64,000 nt of DNA from Actinoallomurus spadix. GTDB lineage: Bacteria > Actinomycetota > Actinomycetes > Streptosporangiales > Streptosporangiaceae. How positions within the stretch are numbered: the stretch's first letter is position 1; every line of letters begins with the position of its first letter. This document shows, piece after piece, positions 49,409 through 59,352 of the stretch. The position numbers and the translations under genes were made by a program. The notes beneath the pieces are model-generated. The model was not told the origin of the DNA. It did no database searches and saw only the letters and a list, made by a program, of their open reading frames with translations. Location of the stretch: contig NZ_JAMXMX010000016.1 of assembly GCF_024055725.1 (NCBI RefSeq), positions 1-64,000 of the forward strand, given 5' to 3'.

Positions 49409-50317
49409 ATGCGAGCCATTACGGTGTCCGAATTCGGGGCCGAGCCGGAGCTGACCGAGCAGCCGGTACCCGAGCCGGGCCCCGGCGAGGTTCTCGTCCG
49501 GATGAACGCCGCCGGGCTCAACCCGTTCGACTGGAAGGTCATCGACGGAGCGATCCCGGACGCGGTGTTCCCCCTGATCGTGGGCACCGACGGGGCGGGC
49601 ACCGTCGAGCGGGCCGGACCTGACGTCACCGGCGTACGCCCCGGTGATCCGGTCTTCGGCCAGTTCGGCGATCCACGGCGCGGACGCGGGTCGTACGCCG
49701 AGTGGGCCATCGCCCCGGAAGGTGCCGTCGCGCCGCCCCCGCAGACGATCGCGCTGAGTGAGGCCGCGGCTGTTCCGACCGCCGGGACGACGGCGCTCAA
49801 CCTCGTCGACCGGATCGGTGACGCACACCGCCTGCTCATCGTCGGCGCGACGGGAGGCGTCGGCACCTTCGCCACGCAGCTGGCCGCCGCCCGCGGGATC
49901 ACGGTCGTCGCCACCGCGACCGCCGACAAGGCCGACCTGATGCTGGCGCTGGGCGCGGCCGAGATCGTCGACCACACCGCCGGGCCCCTCGCGGGGCAGC
50001 CGGCCGCCCCCGTCGACGCCGTGATCGACCTGGTCAGCGACACCGAGGGCCTCCGTGGGCTGCTGCCGGTCGTCCGTCCCGGCGGCACGGTGCTCAGCCC
50101 GGTCTTCGCAGTGCCGGAGGAGGGCCTCCCCGGCGTCGACGCCGCCAACCTCCTGAACGAGGCGGGCGCCGAACGGCTCGAGCGCATCGCCCGGGAGATC
50201 GACGCGGGCCGGGTCCGCGTCCTCATCGGCGACACCGTCACCCTGCCCCAGGCACCGGTGGCGCTCGCCCGCAGCAGGGCCGGGCGGGCCCGGGGAAAGA
50301 CCGTCATCGTCATCTGA
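49409..50317 (+). CDS. NADP-dependent quinone oxidoreductase-like protein (MDR family)
   Basis: A 302-residue zinc-free alcohol-dehydrogenase-like reductase: MRAITVSEFGAEPELTE start, AAGLNPFDWKVIDG, VGTDGAGTVERAGPDVTG, Rossmann motif LLIVGATGGVGTFATQLA near 145, and a C-terminal YggL-style end GKTVIVI. GGGGGG-rich sequence precedes the ATG. It is followed after 178 bp by a WYL regulator on the same strand, which may control it. Confidence 0.9.
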   Translation: MRAITVSEFGAEPELTEQPVPEPGPGEVLVRMNAAGLNPFDWKVIDGAIPDAVFPLIVGTDGAGTVERAGPDVTGVRPGDPVFGQFGDPRRGRGSYAEWAIAPEGAVAPPPQTIALSEAAAVPTAGTTALNLVDRIGDAHRLLIVGATGGVGTFATQLAAARGITVVATATADKADLMLALGAAEIVDHTAGPLAGQPAAPVDAVIDLVSDTEGLRGLLPVVRPGGTVLSPVFAVPEEGLPGVDAANLLNEAGAERLERIAREIDAGRVRVLIGDTVTLPQAPVALARSRAGRARGKTVIVI

Positions 50318-50495
50318 CCGGGGGCGTGAGCTCGCGGACGCCCGCCCGCCGCCCGCGGTGCACGGCGGGCGGCGGCGGTGCGCGGCAAGCGGCGGTGCGC
50401 GGCCGGCCGCGGTGCCCGCTCGGCCGTGGTGCCCGGTCGTCCCCCCGCTCGGCTGCGGCGCCCGGCCGGCAGCCGGCGCACGGCAGACTGGGCGC
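50318..50495. repeat. Degenerate GGTGC-containing repeats before the WYL regulator
   Basis: The gap holds several imperfect copies, 17-21 bp apart, of a CGCGGTGC(C/G)CG unit (around 50350-50445). No clear promoter can be read in it. It may be simple expansion in GC-rich spacer DNA. Confidence 0.4.
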
Positions 50496-51479
50496 ATGCG
50501 CGCGAGCCGCCTGGTGTCCCTCCTGCTCCTCCTGCAGTCACGGGGCCGCATGACCGCACAGGAACTGGCGGACGAGCTCGAAGTGTCCCTGCGCACCATC
50601 TACCGCGACGTGGAGTCCCTGTCGGCGGCGGGCGTTCCGGTGTACGCCGACCGCGGCCCGGCCGGCGGGTACCGGCTCCTCGACGGCTACCGGACGCGCC
50701 TGACCGGGCTCACCGCCGAGGAGGCCGAGTCGCTGTTCCTCACCGGCCTGCCCGGGCCTGCGGCCCAGCTCGGCCTCGGCACGGTCCTCGCCGCGGCCGA
50801 GCTGAAACTCATGGCGGCGCTGCCCCGGCAGTTGGCCGAGCGCGCCGCCCGCATCCGCGAGCGCTTCCACCTCGACGCTCCGGGCTGGTTCCACGACGGC
50901 GAGCCCACGCCGTACCTGAACACCGTCGCCGACGCCGTCTGGCGGCAGCAGCGCCTGCACATGCGCTACCGCCGGTGGAAGACGCCCACGCCTGTCACCC
51001 GCACCGTCGACCCCCTCGGCCTGGTGCTGAAGGCGGGCAGCTGGTACCTCGTCGGCCGCTCGGAGGGAGGGGAGCGCACCTACCGCGTCGACCGGATCCT
51101 CGCGCTGCAGCCGCTGGAGGAGGAGTTCGAGCGGCCGGCGGACTTCGATCTCGGCGAGTTCTGGCGGTCCTACCTCGCCCGGTTCCGTGACGCGATGTTC
51201 AACGGTGAGGCGGTCGTCCGGTTCTCCCCGGCAGGGCTGCGGATCCTCCGCCACCTGGTCACGCCGGAGGTGATCCGCGCGGCGCAGCGCAACGCCGGCC
51301 CCCCGGACGAGGAGGGCTGGGTGCGCACCGTCATCCCCATCGAGTCGGTCCGTCACGCCCACACCGAGCTGCTGAAGTTCGGCGCCGAGGCGGAGGTCCT
51401 CGAACCCCCGGAGCTGCGCGAGCTCGTCATCGCGTCCGCGCGCGCCATGCTCGACCGCTACGACGCCGCCCGGACGTGA
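50496..51479 (+). CDS. WYL-domain (YafY-type) transcriptional regulator
   Basis: A 327-residue regulator. N-terminal HTH_11: RLVSLLLLLQSRGRMTAQEL then LEVSLRTIYRDVESLSAAGVPVY, followed by GPAGGYRLLDGYRTRL. The WYL domain (about 140-215) has the ligand-facing pattern MRYRRWKTP, VDPLGLVLKAGSWYLVGR (WYL in the form WYL) and TYRVDRILAL; the C-terminal extension AVVRFSPAGLRILRHL follows. WYL domains bind nucleic acids or other ligands. Start at ATG 50496 fits the family; no good ribosome site is present, suggesting a leaderless or weakly translated message. Confidence 0.92.
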   Translation: MRASRLVSLLLLLQSRGRMTAQELADELEVSLRTIYRDVESLSAAGVPVYADRGPAGGYRLLDGYRTRLTGLTAEEAESLFLTGLPGPAAQLGLGTVLAAAELKLMAALPRQLAERAARIRERFHLDAPGWFHDGEPTPYLNTVADAVWRQQRLHMRYRRWKTPTPVTRTVDPLGLVLKAGSWYLVGRSEGGERTYRVDRILALQPLEEEFERPADFDLGEFWRSYLARFRDAMFNGEAVVRFSPAGLRILRHLVTPEVIRAAQRNAGPPDEEGWVRTVIPIESVRHAHTELLKFGAEAEVLEPPELRELVIASARAMLDRYDAART

Positions 51480-51530
51480 CACGTCCCGCCGGGGAGGGTT
51501 CGCGCCCTGCCCGGCGGGACGGTTCGCGGA

Positions 51531-52307
51531 TCAGGCGTTCTCGCCCGGTCGCCCGAACGGGCCGGTGTCCTCCGCCTGGTCACCGGCGACCCGGCGGTCG
51601 TTCGGCTCGGGTGCCCGCGGCGCGGTCCGCCCGGCCGGAGCGGTCCGCCCGGCCGGCGGGGTCGCGATCGGCTGGGGCGTGGCCTGCCTGGGTTCGGCGT
51701 GCTCCGGCGGGGTCACCGGGGGACGCCCGGTGCGGCGCGGCAGCGGCTGCGTCGCCTGGATGGGGCCGGGCCGGTCCTCGCGCACCGGCCGGGGCTCCTC
51801 CACCGTCGGAGCCTCCTCGGTGTACGCCGCCTCACGCTCGGCGAGGCGGGCGTCCTTGACGCCGACCACGGCGAGACGGCCGAGCGCCACCGCGGCGAAG
51901 AACAAGGCCACGGCGCCCAGGCCGGACAGCAGCGCGACCTGCTCCACCACCTGGCGCGTCGTCCCGCCGACGGGGACGCCGAGCCGGTCGGAGGCGGACC
52001 ACAGCGTGCTGAGCGGGCCGCCGACGATGAACCAGGCACCGCCGAGCGCGGCGATCCACGCGCCGGCGGCGGCCGTGGCCCGGTTGGCGCTCACCAGCAG
52101 GATCAGGCCGCCCACCAGCAGGGCGCAGGCCGGCAGGATCTCCAGCCAGACCCGCCCGGCCGTGAACGACCACGCCTTGTCCGGAGCGAACGCGAAGTGG
52201 AAGTACGGGCCGACGAGCGCGGCCAGCCCGCCCCACAGGCCGAGCAGCACGAGGATGACGCCGCTGAGCGCACCCCTGCTGCGAGGTACTCGTAGCATCC
52301 CGGTCAT
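51531..52307 (-). CDS. Four-helix membrane protein with long Pro-rich tail
   Basis: A 258-residue protein of unknown function. Helices near residues 15-35 (GVILVLLGLWGGLAALVG), 55-72, 80-100 and 125-145 (LLSGLGAVALFFAAVALG) make the first half; the second half is a cytoplasmic, Pro/Arg/Glu-rich low-complexity tail (PTVEEPRPVREDRPGP). It is divergent from the VPS62-like gene at 52443, and both encode membrane proteins. No family name recognised. Confidence 0.7.
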   Translation of the reverse strand: MTGMLRVPRSRGALSGVILVLLGLWGGLAALVGPYFHFAFAPDKAWSFTAGRVWLEILPACALLVGGLILLVSANRATAAAGAWIAALGGAWFIVGGPLSTLWSASDRLGVPVGGTTRQVVEQVALLSGLGAVALFFAAVALGRLAVVGVKDARLAEREAAYTEEAPTVEEPRPVREDRPGPIQATQPLPRRTGRPPVTPPEHAEPRQATPQPIATPPAGRTAPAGRTAPRAPEPNDRRVAGDQAEDTGPFGRPGENA

Positions 52308-52442
52308 TGGAAATCAGCTCCCTGAAGTCTCGGGCGCCTACGGATTACCCGGAGATGACCCTTTCAAGCGCGTCCTTGCCCTGTGCTTCGCGGGCATCTG
52401 GGCCGGTATAACGGGCGGAGTCGTCGTCATGAGAGGGGACCG

Positions 52443-54242
52443 GTGACAGAGGAAGGCGTGGTGATCCCACGCGACCGTGACCTCGCGCTGCTGCGGCGGT
52501 ACGAGCCGATCCTTACCTACACGAGGGGTGAGCGGTTCTTCCCCGTCGACGCCGAGGACTACATCCGCTGCTGCAGTCTGTGGCAGGGCGACCAACGGCT
52601 CGTGGAGGCGGGTGAGCTCACCGCGGACCGCCTCGTCGCCGCGGCCGCCGACCGCGCCGGCGCCGAGCTGTCGCTGCTGCTCGTCCAGCGGCCGTTCGAC
52701 CGGCGGGAGGTCCGCGCCCACCGCGCCCACGCCAAGCCGCCCATCGCCCGCTCCGGCCGCCTGGCCGCCGTCGGCCTCATCGGGCGGGTCTTCGACGTGC
52801 TGCTGCGCGCCTCGCTGTTCCTGCGTGGCTCGGTGCCCGGCGGGGTCGCGGCGGCGGCCGCCGACCTCGGCGAGCGGCATCTGAGCCGTGACCAGGCCAC
52901 CTACTACGGCCGGGTGGTCCGCGAGGGCGGCTACATCGTGCTGCAGTACTGGTACCTGTACGCCATGAACGACTGGCGGACGACGTTCGCCGGGGTCAAC
53001 GACCACGAGGCCGACTGGGAGTCGGTGACCGTCTACCTCACCGACACCGAGGACGGCCCGCGCCCGGCCTGGGTGGCGGTCTCCGCGCACGACGAGCGCG
53101 GCGACGACCTGCGCCGCCGGTGGGACGACCCCGATCTGCGCAAGGAGGGCGACCACCCCGTCGTGTTCGTCGGGGCCGGCTCGCACTCCGGCGCGTTCCT
53201 GCCCGGCCAGTACCTCGTCACCGTCAACCCCGCGCGGCTGCGGCGCTACGTCCGCTGGGCGCAGCGCCTGATGGGCCTGGCCTTCCCCTGGTCGCGGGAG
53301 GAACGGCGGCACGGCGTCGGCATCCCCTTCATCGACTACGCGCTCGGCGACGGGGAGCGCATCGGCCCCGGCCGGGACCGTACGTGGCGGGCGGTGCTCA
53401 TCTCCGACGAGACGCCATGGGTCCGGGGGTTCCGCGGGCTGTGGGGCCGGGACACCCGCGACTGGGTCGGCGGCGAGCGCGCCCCCGCCGGTCCGCGCTA
53501 CGAACGGGACGGCCGCGTACGGACCCTGTGGGCCGACCCCCTCGGCTGGGCCGGCCTGCAGAAGATCCCGCCGAGCCCCGAGGAGGAACGACGGGACCTG
53601 CGAGCCCGGATCGCGGCCCTCGACGAGGAGATCAAGGCCGCCGATGCCGCCATCGAGCGCGACCGCGAGGAGTTGCGCCGGCTCCGCGCGACGGCGACCT
53701 CCCTCGCGGGGCACCGGAACACCAGGAACCTCGCCCGCCGGCGGGCCGCCGAGGTCGCCAGGGCCGAGGCCGCCCTGGCCGTGCTCGTCCGCGACCGCAC
53801 CGAACTGGCCGAGGAGCGCGCCGCGCACGAGGCGACACTGACCCGCCCGTTCGCTCCGGAGACCCCGAACGCGCACCTGCGCGAGCCGCACCTGCCGTAC
53901 ACGCCGTTCCGGGGGCCGCGCACGCGGTTCCTGCACACGTGGGCGGCGCTGAGCACGCCGCTGTTCCTCCTGGCGGTGGTCGGCGTCTTCGTCGTCCCGC
54001 ACGAGCCGGTCGCGATCCTCCTCGCCGCCGTCGTGCTGCTGTTCGTCACGATGGAGGCGTGGGTCCGGCGCAAACTGCTGTCCTTCGCCACCGGGCTGCT
54101 GACGCTCGCCGGCGGCCTGGCCGTCGCGGTGGGGCTCGGGCTGGCGGTGAAGTACGGCGGCCGGTACGTCCTGCTGGCGCCCCTCGTGGTCGTCGCCGGG
54201 GTGCTCCTGGTCGTCAACCTCCGTGAACTGTTCCATCGCTGA
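52443..54242 (+). CDS. VPS62-like domain, coiled-coil and membrane protein (599 aa)
   Basis: The GTG at 52443 follows GAGAGGGG. The first 370 residues resemble the VPS62 family seen in plants, fungi and some bacteria: [60 protein letters not shown] and [18 protein letters not shown] coiled coil follows (about 380-470; [19 protein letters not shown]), then four C-terminal helices from about 510 ([57 protein letters not shown]). Function unknown in bacteria. Its 3' end overlaps the opposite gene by 29 bases. Confidence 0.8.
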   Translation: MTEEGVVIPRDRDLALLRRYEPILTYTRGERFFPVDAEDYIRCCSLWQGDQRLVEAGELTADRLVAAAADRAGAELSLLLVQRPFDRREVRAHRAHAKPPIARSGRLAAVGLIGRVFDVLLRASLFLRGSVPGGVAAAAADLGERHLSRDQATYYGRVVREGGYIVLQYWYLYAMNDWRTTFAGVNDHEADWESVTVYLTDTEDGPRPAWVAVSAHDERGDDLRRRWDDPDLRKEGDHPVVFVGAGSHSGAFLPGQYLVTVNPARLRRYVRWAQRLMGLAFPWSREERRHGVGIPFIDYALGDGERIGPGRDRTWRAVLISDETPWVRGFRGLWGRDTRDWVGGERAPAGPRYERDGRVRTLWADPLGWAGLQKIPPSPEEERRDLRARIAALDEEIKAADAAIERDREELRRLRATATSLAGHRNTRNLARRRAAEVARAEAALAVLVRDRTELAEERAAHEATLTRPFAPETPNAHLREPHLPYTPFRGPRTRFLHTWAALSTPLFLLAVVGVFVVPHEPVAILLAAVVLLFVTMEAWVRRKLLSFATGLLTLAGGLAVAVGLGLAVKYGGRYVLLAPLVVVAGVLLVVNLRELFHR

Positions 54243-54810
54243 AGAACGCCGCGTCGACCTGGTCGGCGAGCGGCCGTGCCCCGGACCGGTTGTCCACCAC
54301 GGTGTGGGGGACGACCGGAGGCTCGTCGAACCGTACGCCCGCGAGGAACCGCTCGAAGCCCTCCAGCTTCCCTGCGTCCCGCTCCAGCCCGCGGCCGAGC
54401 AGCCGGGCACGCAGCGTCTCGGCGTCGGAGCGGACCCAGAGGAGGTGGACCGGCGGGCCGCCCAGCTCCTCTACCCAGGCCTGCCAGCGCCCCGCGTCAT
54501 GGACCTGGCCGGTGAACGGGCCGCTCAGCAGCACCGGGCAGCCGTACGACCGGATCTCCCGCGCCGTCGCGGTCATCCCCGCGTACTCGTGGGCCTTCAC
54601 GTGCTCGTCGTACCAGGGGCCCTCACGTTCGCCGTCCGGCCGTCCCGCCGCCCGCAGCGTGGCGGCGACGAACGGCCCGTACATCGTGTCCTTGTCCAGC
54701 AGGGCGGGCACCGGCCGCAGCCGGGACAGCAGGAGCCGCGCCACGGTCGACTTACCGGCGGCGGGCGGCCCGGAGACGATCCAGAGGTCGGCGGGATTCA
54801 GATCGCGCAT
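54214..54810 (-). CDS. P-loop kinase-like ATPase (AAA_33 type)
   Basis: A 198-residue soluble protein with Walker [17 protein letters not shown] near residues 11-26, DKDTMYGPF soon after, a LLSGPFTG strand and an Arg-rich lid ([15 protein letters not shown]), the build of small metabolite or antibiotic kinases (gluconate kinase/chloramphenicol phosphotransferase-like). The ATG at 54810 ([14 protein letters not shown]) is chosen; longer in-frame starts lack support. Substrate unknown. The 3' end is antisense to the end of the VPS62-like gene. Confidence 0.82.
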   Translation of the reverse strand: MRDLNPADLWIVSGPPAAGKSTVARLLLSRLRPVPALLDKDTMYGPFVAATLRAAGRPDGEREGPWYDEHVKAHEYAGMTATAREIRSYGCPVLLSGPFTGQVHDAGRWQAWVEELGGPPVHLLWVRSDAETLRARLLGRGLERDAGKLEGFERFLAGVRFDEPPVVPHTVVDNRSGARPLADQVDAAFFSDGTVHGG

Positions 54811-54997
54811 GGCCTGATCCTGCCCGGCCGCGTTCTCCGGCCCGCGCCCAGGTCCCATCGCGAGCACTTCCGCGCGTGCTCCCGCTCGACGTCCTCAGGG
54901 GGCGAAGTACAACCGTGACGGCGATACCGTCGTAGCCGGGAGATGGGATCATGGGGTCTCACCACCCGGCCCTGCGGACCTCGAGGAGACGTGGCGA

Positions 54998-56269
54998 ATG
55001 GCGCCCAGCGATGCCGGTGACGACCCGCTGACCTGCACGTTCTGTGGAAAGAGCCAACAGCGCGTGCGGAGGCTGATCGCGGGTCCGGCCGGGGTCTGCA
55101 TCTGCGACGAGTGCGTCGCGATCTGCAACGAGCTCATCGATGACGACGAGGACGACCGGGCCGCCGTCGGCGCGCCGCCGAAGCCCCGCGAGATCCACGC
55201 GTTCCTCGACCAGTACGTCGTCGGCCAGGACGAGGCCAAGAAGACCCTCGCGGTGGCCGTCTACAACCACTACAAGCGCCTTCGGGCCCGCCGCCGGGCG
55301 GACCACCGGGACGCCGTCGAGCCGGGCAAGTCCAACATCCTGATGATCGGGCCGACCGGCTCCGGCAAGACGCACCTGGCCCAGACCCTGGCCCGGATCC
55401 TCGACGTGCCGTTCGCGATCGCCGACGCGACCTCGCTCACCGAGGCCGGCTACGTCGGGGAGGACGTCGAGAACATCCTGGTGGCGCTGCTGCGCGCCGC
55501 CGACCACGACGTCCGCCGGGCCGAGACCGGGATCGTCTACATCGACGAGATCGACAAGCTCGCCCGCAAGGCCGACAACCCCTCCCTGACGCGGGACGTC
55601 TCGGGGGAGGGAGTGCAGCAGGCCCTGCTGAAGATCCTCGAAGGCACGGTCGCGAGCGTTCCGCCGGAGGGTGGCCGCAAGCATCCTCAGCAGGAGTTCG
55701 TCCAGATCGACACCACCGATGTGCTGTTCATCTGCGGCGGCGCGTTCGCCGGCCTGGAGCGGTTCGTCGAGCGGCGGTCCGGGCGCCGGGAGGTCGGCTT
55801 CGGCGCCGTCGCCGGCGCGGAGACCGGCCGGGAGGAGCCCGCCGCCCGGGTGATGCCCGAGGATCTGCGGGAGTTCGGGCTGATCCCGGAGTTCGTCGGC
55901 CGGCTCCCCGTGCTGTCGGTCGTCGAGCCCCTGGACCGCGCGGCGCTCGTCCGCATCCTGACCGAACCGCGCAACGCGCTGCTCAAGCAGTACCGCGAGC
56001 TGTTCGCGATGGACGGCGTCGAGCTGGAGTTCACCGGCGACGCCGTCGACGCGATCGCCGACCAGGCGCTCCTGCGCCGCACCGGGGCCCGGGCGCTGCG
56101 CGCCATCTGCGAGGAGGTCCTGCTCAACGTGATGTACGAGGTGCCGGGGCGGGACGACATCGCCAAGGTCGTGGTCACCCGGGAGACGGTGCTGCGGAAC
56201 GTCAACCCGACCCTGGTGCCGCGCGAGCGCCCGTACGACGGACAGGAGCGCCCCGAGAAGTCGGCTTAG
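54998..56269 (+). CDS. clpX: ClpX ATPase subunit of the Clp protease
   Basis: A 423-residue AAA+ unfoldase. The N-terminal zinc domain has C13, C16, C36 and C39 (CTFCGKS and CICDECV). Walker [13 protein letters not shown] near 125, pore loop AGYVGEDVE, Walker [17 protein letters not shown] loop [11 protein letters not shown], and sensor 2 [12 protein letters not shown]. The ClpP-docking loop reads VGFGAVAG where most ClpX have IGFGA. Usually clpX follows clpP1P2 and tig; here it stands alone, so this may be a second copy. ATG at 54998 has GAGGAGA upstream. Length is normal for ClpX. Confidence 0.93.
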   Translation: MAPSDAGDDPLTCTFCGKSQQRVRRLIAGPAGVCICDECVAICNELIDDDEDDRAAVGAPPKPREIHAFLDQYVVGQDEAKKTLAVAVYNHYKRLRARRRADHRDAVEPGKSNILMIGPTGSGKTHLAQTLARILDVPFAIADATSLTEAGYVGEDVENILVALLRAADHDVRRAETGIVYIDEIDKLARKADNPSLTRDVSGEGVQQALLKILEGTVASVPPEGGRKHPQQEFVQIDTTDVLFICGGAFAGLERFVERRSGRREVGFGAVAGAETGREEPAARVMPEDLREFGLIPEFVGRLPVLSVVEPLDRAALVRILTEPRNALLKQYRELFAMDGVELEFTGDAVDAIADQALLRRTGARALRAICEEVLLNVMYEVPGRDDIAKVVVTRETVLRNVNPTLVPRERPYDGQERPEKSA

Positions 56270-56466
56270 CGGGCCCCCGCCCAGCGCCAGGACGGGTCCC
56301 GCGTAGCGGCCGCGACGCCTGCCGGCGCGGTGGCCGCCCGGCCGATCAGAGTGACATAGGTCGCGCCCGGGGACCCCGGAAACGGTGTTCTCGCAGGTCA
56401 GTGGATCAATGTGGCGGGGTATCGTCGATTTGACGCTATCCCGGGCGAATGTGCAGGATTAACGGT
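56270..56466. promoter_or_regulatory. Gap between clpX and the leader peptide
   Basis: Non-coding. It should contain the clpX terminator and the promoter of the leader-ABC transporter unit. The stretch CGGGGACCCCGG near 56367-56380 is self-complementary and may be part of a terminator. The sequence from 56398 on (TCAGTGGATCAATGTGG) is AT-richer and fits promoter DNA. Confidence 0.35.
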
Positions 56467-56562
56467 ATGAACAGCTACCTCGTGACGCGCAGGCACATCG
56501 ACCTGCTCCGCGTCACGTCGATGAGCTGTCGGCCGAGCTCCGGCCGCCCCGTCACACACTGA
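56467..56562 (+). CDS. Leader peptide of the cysteine/sulfur type before an ABC transporter
   Basis: A 31-residue peptide starting MNSYLVTRRHIDLLRVTS and continuing MSCRPSSGRPVTH. The segment LVTRRHxDLLRVxS-x-x-C matches the actinobacterial putative leader peptides that NCBI lists upstream of cysteine, sulfate, sulfonate and related genes, in which ribosome behaviour at the Cys (and neighbouring) codons controls the downstream genes. AGGA stands 10 bases before the ATG. The ABC transporter starts 139 bases after the stop. Its presence suggests that the transporter handles a sulfur amino acid such as cystine or methionine. Confidence 0.8.
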   Translation: MNSYLVTRRHIDLLRVTSMSCRPSSGRPVTH

Positions 56563-56701
56563 CCGGGCGCCTTCCTCGAGTCTGCACCGATCCTGAGCCG
56601 ACCCCTCGGCCGGTCCCCGCAGACGCCTTCTCGCCGCTTCCGCGTCGCGGCATCCCATCGACGCGGGCACATACGCGCATACTGCCCGGAGGAGAACCCC
56701 C

Positions 56702-57571
56702 ATGCGTCCGTTGCGAGCCCTCGCAACCACCGCCGTCGCCATCGCCGCCGCCGGCGCCCTGTCGGCGTGCGGCGGAGGCGATTCGAAGGCGTCCGCCGAC
56801 AACCCGTACAAGCTGCTCCAGCCCGGCGTCCTGCGCACGGCCACGCTGACCGACGCCCCGCCGAACGTCTACCTGAAGAACGGCAAGTTCACCGGCTTCG
56901 ACAACGACCTGCTGACCGCGGTCGCAGCCAAGATCGGGCTGAAGGTGCAGTTCGCCGGCACCGACTTCTCGGCCCTCCTGTCGCAGGTGGCCACCCACAA
57001 GTACGACGTCGGCAGCTCCTCGATCACCATCACCGAGGCCCGCAAGAAGACGGTGGCGTTCACCAACGGCTACGACTTCGGCTACTTCGGCCTCGACGTG
57101 CCGGCCGGTTCGCCCCTCACGGGCTTCGACCAGCTCAAGGGCAAGCGCGTCGTCGTCGTCCAGGGAACGGTCCAGGACGACTACGCGACCAAGCAGGGCC
57201 TCAACCCGGTCCGGGTCCCCGACTACAACGGCGCGCTCAACCAGCTGAAGTCCAAGACCGCCGACGCCTGGATCGCCCCGGCCGAGATCGGCGAGAAGAC
57301 CGCCAAGGACAGCGGCGGCAAGGTCGTCGCCGCCGCGAAGATGCTCGGCTCGACGCCGATGGCGTTCGCGGTCGCCAAGGACAACCCCAAGCTGCGCGAG
57401 GCGCTCGACAAGGGACTCGACGAGGTCATCAAGGACGGCACCTGGACCAAGCTGCAGGAGGAGTACTACCCCGGGCGTCAGGTGCCCAAGGAGTTCAAGC
57501 CGGGCAGCGGCACGGTGACCTTCCCGCCGGTCCAGGCCTCGGGCGCGCCCGCCGCGTCCCCGTCGTCCTGA
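56702..57571 (+). CDS. Amino-acid ABC transporter substrate-binding lipoprotein
   Basis: A 289-residue lipoprotein: signal peptide ending in the lipobox GALSAC with Cys at 23. SBP_bac_3 features: GVLRTATLTDAPPNVYLK, GFDNDLLTAVAAKIGLKV, SSSITITEARKKTVAFTNGY (key SITITEARKK) and GKRVVVVQGTVQDDY. GGAGGAGAA precedes the ATG. The domain is similar to cystine/polar amino-acid binding proteins, and the upstream leader peptide points to a sulfur amino acid. First gene of a three-gene ABC operon. Confidence 0.92.
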   Translation: MRPLRALATTAVAIAAAGALSACGGGDSKASADNPYKLLQPGVLRTATLTDAPPNVYLKNGKFTGFDNDLLTAVAAKIGLKVQFAGTDFSALLSQVATHKYDVGSSSITITEARKKTVAFTNGYDFGYFGLDVPAGSPLTGFDQLKGKRVVVVQGTVQDDYATKQGLNPVRVPDYNGALNQLKSKTADAWIAPAEIGEKTAKDSGGKVVAAAKMLGSTPMAFAVAKDNPKLREALDKGLDEVIKDGTWTKLQEEYYPGRQVPKEFKPGSGTVTFPPVQASGAPAASPSS

Positions 57572-57617
57572 CCGGCCGACCGAACACTGACGCGCGCGGG
57601 CCGATGGGAGAAGTCCG

Positions 57618-58409
57618 ATGGACCAGCTGAGCACGTTGTGGGACACCTTCTTCAACTGGCAATCCATGCGGCAGGCCCTGCCCGACATGCTCAAGACGGG
57701 CCTGCCGAACACGCTGATCCTCTCGGCCATCTCGGCGCTGATCGGCACGGTGCTCGGGATGCTGCTGGCCATGGCCGGCATCTCCCGGCACCGCTGGCTC
57801 CGCTGGCCCGCGCGCGTCTACACCGACATCTTCCGCGGCCTGCCCGCCGTGGTCACCATCCTGCTGATCGGCGTCGGCCTGTCGCAGATCGGGATGAAGA
57901 TGTGGGGACCTAACCCGTACCCCCTTGGCATCCTGGCCCTCTCGCTGATCGCCACCGCCTACATCGGCGAGATCTTCCGGTCCGGGATCCAGAGCGTCGA
58001 CCCCGGCCAGTTCGAGGGGGCGCGGGCCCTGGGCTTCTCCCACTCGGCGGCCCTCCTGCTAGTGATCATCCCGCAGGGCATCCGCCGGGTGCTGCCCGCC
58101 TGGGTCAACCAGCTGATCGCGTTGATCAAGGACTCCAGCCTCGTCTACTTCCTCGGCCTGGCCGCCGGCCAGCGCGAGCTGTTCCGCATCGGGCAGGACG
58201 CCGCCGCGAACACCGGCAACGAGTCGGCGCTGCTGCTGGCCGGCCTCGTCTACCTGGTGCTCACGGTGCCGCTGACCCACTTCGTGAACTACGTCGACCA
58301 CCGGCTGCGCCAGGGACGCCGTACGAGGACCGGCCCGCCGGACGCCGACGAGACGCTCCTGACGGCCGGCGAGACGCCGCTTCCCGTGACGAGTGAGGGC
58401 CTGAAGTGA
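57618..58409 (+). CDS. Amino-acid ABC transporter permease
   Basis: A 263-residue His/Glu/Gln/Arg-type permease. Five or so helices, with [38 protein letters not shown], and the EAA loop [22 protein letters not shown] (key EGARALGFS). ATG at 57618 is preceded by GGGAGAA. It overlaps the ATPase gene by 4 bases. Works with the binding protein encoded 46 bp upstream. Confidence 0.93.
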   Translation: MDQLSTLWDTFFNWQSMRQALPDMLKTGLPNTLILSAISALIGTVLGMLLAMAGISRHRWLRWPARVYTDIFRGLPAVVTILLIGVGLSQIGMKMWGPNPYPLGILALSLIATAYIGEIFRSGIQSVDPGQFEGARALGFSHSAALLLVIIPQGIRRVLPAWVNQLIALIKDSSLVYFLGLAAGQRELFRIGQDAAANTGNESALLLAGLVYLVLTVPLTHFVNYVDHRLRQGRRTRTGPPDADETLLTAGETPLPVTSEGLK

Positions 58410-59158
58410 CCGAAGAACAGCAGGAGACGTTCTCCTCCGTCAGCCTGGCCACCCGCGACATCCACCTGGCCTTCGGGACGAACCGGGTGCTGCGCGGCGT
58501 CGACCTCGACGTCGGCAAGGGCGAGACCGCGTGCGTGATCGGCCCGTCCGGCTCGGGCAAGTCGACGTTCCTGCGGACCATCAACCGGCTCATCGAGCCG
58601 GACAAGGGCGACGTCCTCCTCGACGGCGTCAGCGTCCTGGACCGCGACCCCGACCGGCTGCGGCAGCAGATCGGCATGGTGTTCCAGCAGTTCAACCTGT
58701 TCCCGCACATGAACGTCCTGCGCAACCTCATGCTGCCGCTGCGCCGCATCCGCAAGCTGTCCGCCGACGAGGCCGAACAGGTCGCCCGCCACCAGCTGGA
58801 GCTCGTCGGGCTCGCCGACAAGGCCGGCTCCCGGCCGGGCCACCTGTCCGGCGGGCAGCAGCAGCGGGTGGCGATCGCCCGCGCGCTCGCGATGCGGCCC
58901 GAGGTGATGCTCTTCGACGAGGCGACCTCGGCCCTCGACCCCGAGCTGGTCAAGGGCGTACTGAGCCTGATGGCCGACCTGTCGCGGCAGGGCATGACGA
59001 TGGTCGTCGTCACCCACGAGATGGGTTTCGCCCGCGAGGCCTCCGACGTCGTCGTCTTCCTCGACCAGGGCGTCGCCGTCGAGACGGGCCCGCCCGAGAA
59101 GATCTTCGACTCCCCGGACAGCCCGAGACTCCGCCAGTTCCTCAGCGACGTCCTCTGA
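58406..59158 (+). CDS. Amino-acid ABC transporter ATP-binding protein
   Basis: A 250-residue polar amino acid-type ATPase. Walker [18 protein letters not shown] near residues 46-62, Q loop [15 protein letters not shown], signature [17 protein letters not shown], Walker [15 protein letters not shown] and H loop [12 protein letters not shown]. All catalytic parts are intact. The GTG start overlaps the permease stop (GTGA). Last gene of the operon; the following 194 bp hold no gene before the convergent enolase-like gene. Confidence 0.95.
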   Translation: MTEEQQETFSSVSLATRDIHLAFGTNRVLRGVDLDVGKGETACVIGPSGSGKSTFLRTINRLIEPDKGDVLLDGVSVLDRDPDRLRQQIGMVFQQFNLFPHMNVLRNLMLPLRRIRKLSADEAEQVARHQLELVGLADKAGSRPGHLSGGQQQRVAIARALAMRPEVMLFDEATSALDPELVKGVLSLMADLSRQGMTMVVVTHEMGFAREASDVVVFLDQGVAVETGPPEKIFDSPDSPRLRQFLSDVL

Positions 59159-59352
59159 GCCCCACCCGGCTCATCCGGGCCGCGCGGCGGCGTGGGGGGC
59201 CGGATCGATCAGCCACTTCGACATCGGTACGGACGTGGCAGGCCGGGCGAACCGGTCATCCCTCCGTCATCGCCGACGGCAATGAGTCTGCGGCGGCGGC
59301 GATGTGACCACGGCGGCGGCGAAGGGGCGCAGGCGGGCGGGCCGCTGGTCGG

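Noticed and set aside
50318-50495. Upstream extension of the WYL regulator to 50358
   Set aside because: The added residues are low-complexity Arg/Ala/Gly sequence from repeats; the HTH family start is MRASRLVSLLLLLQ at 50496.
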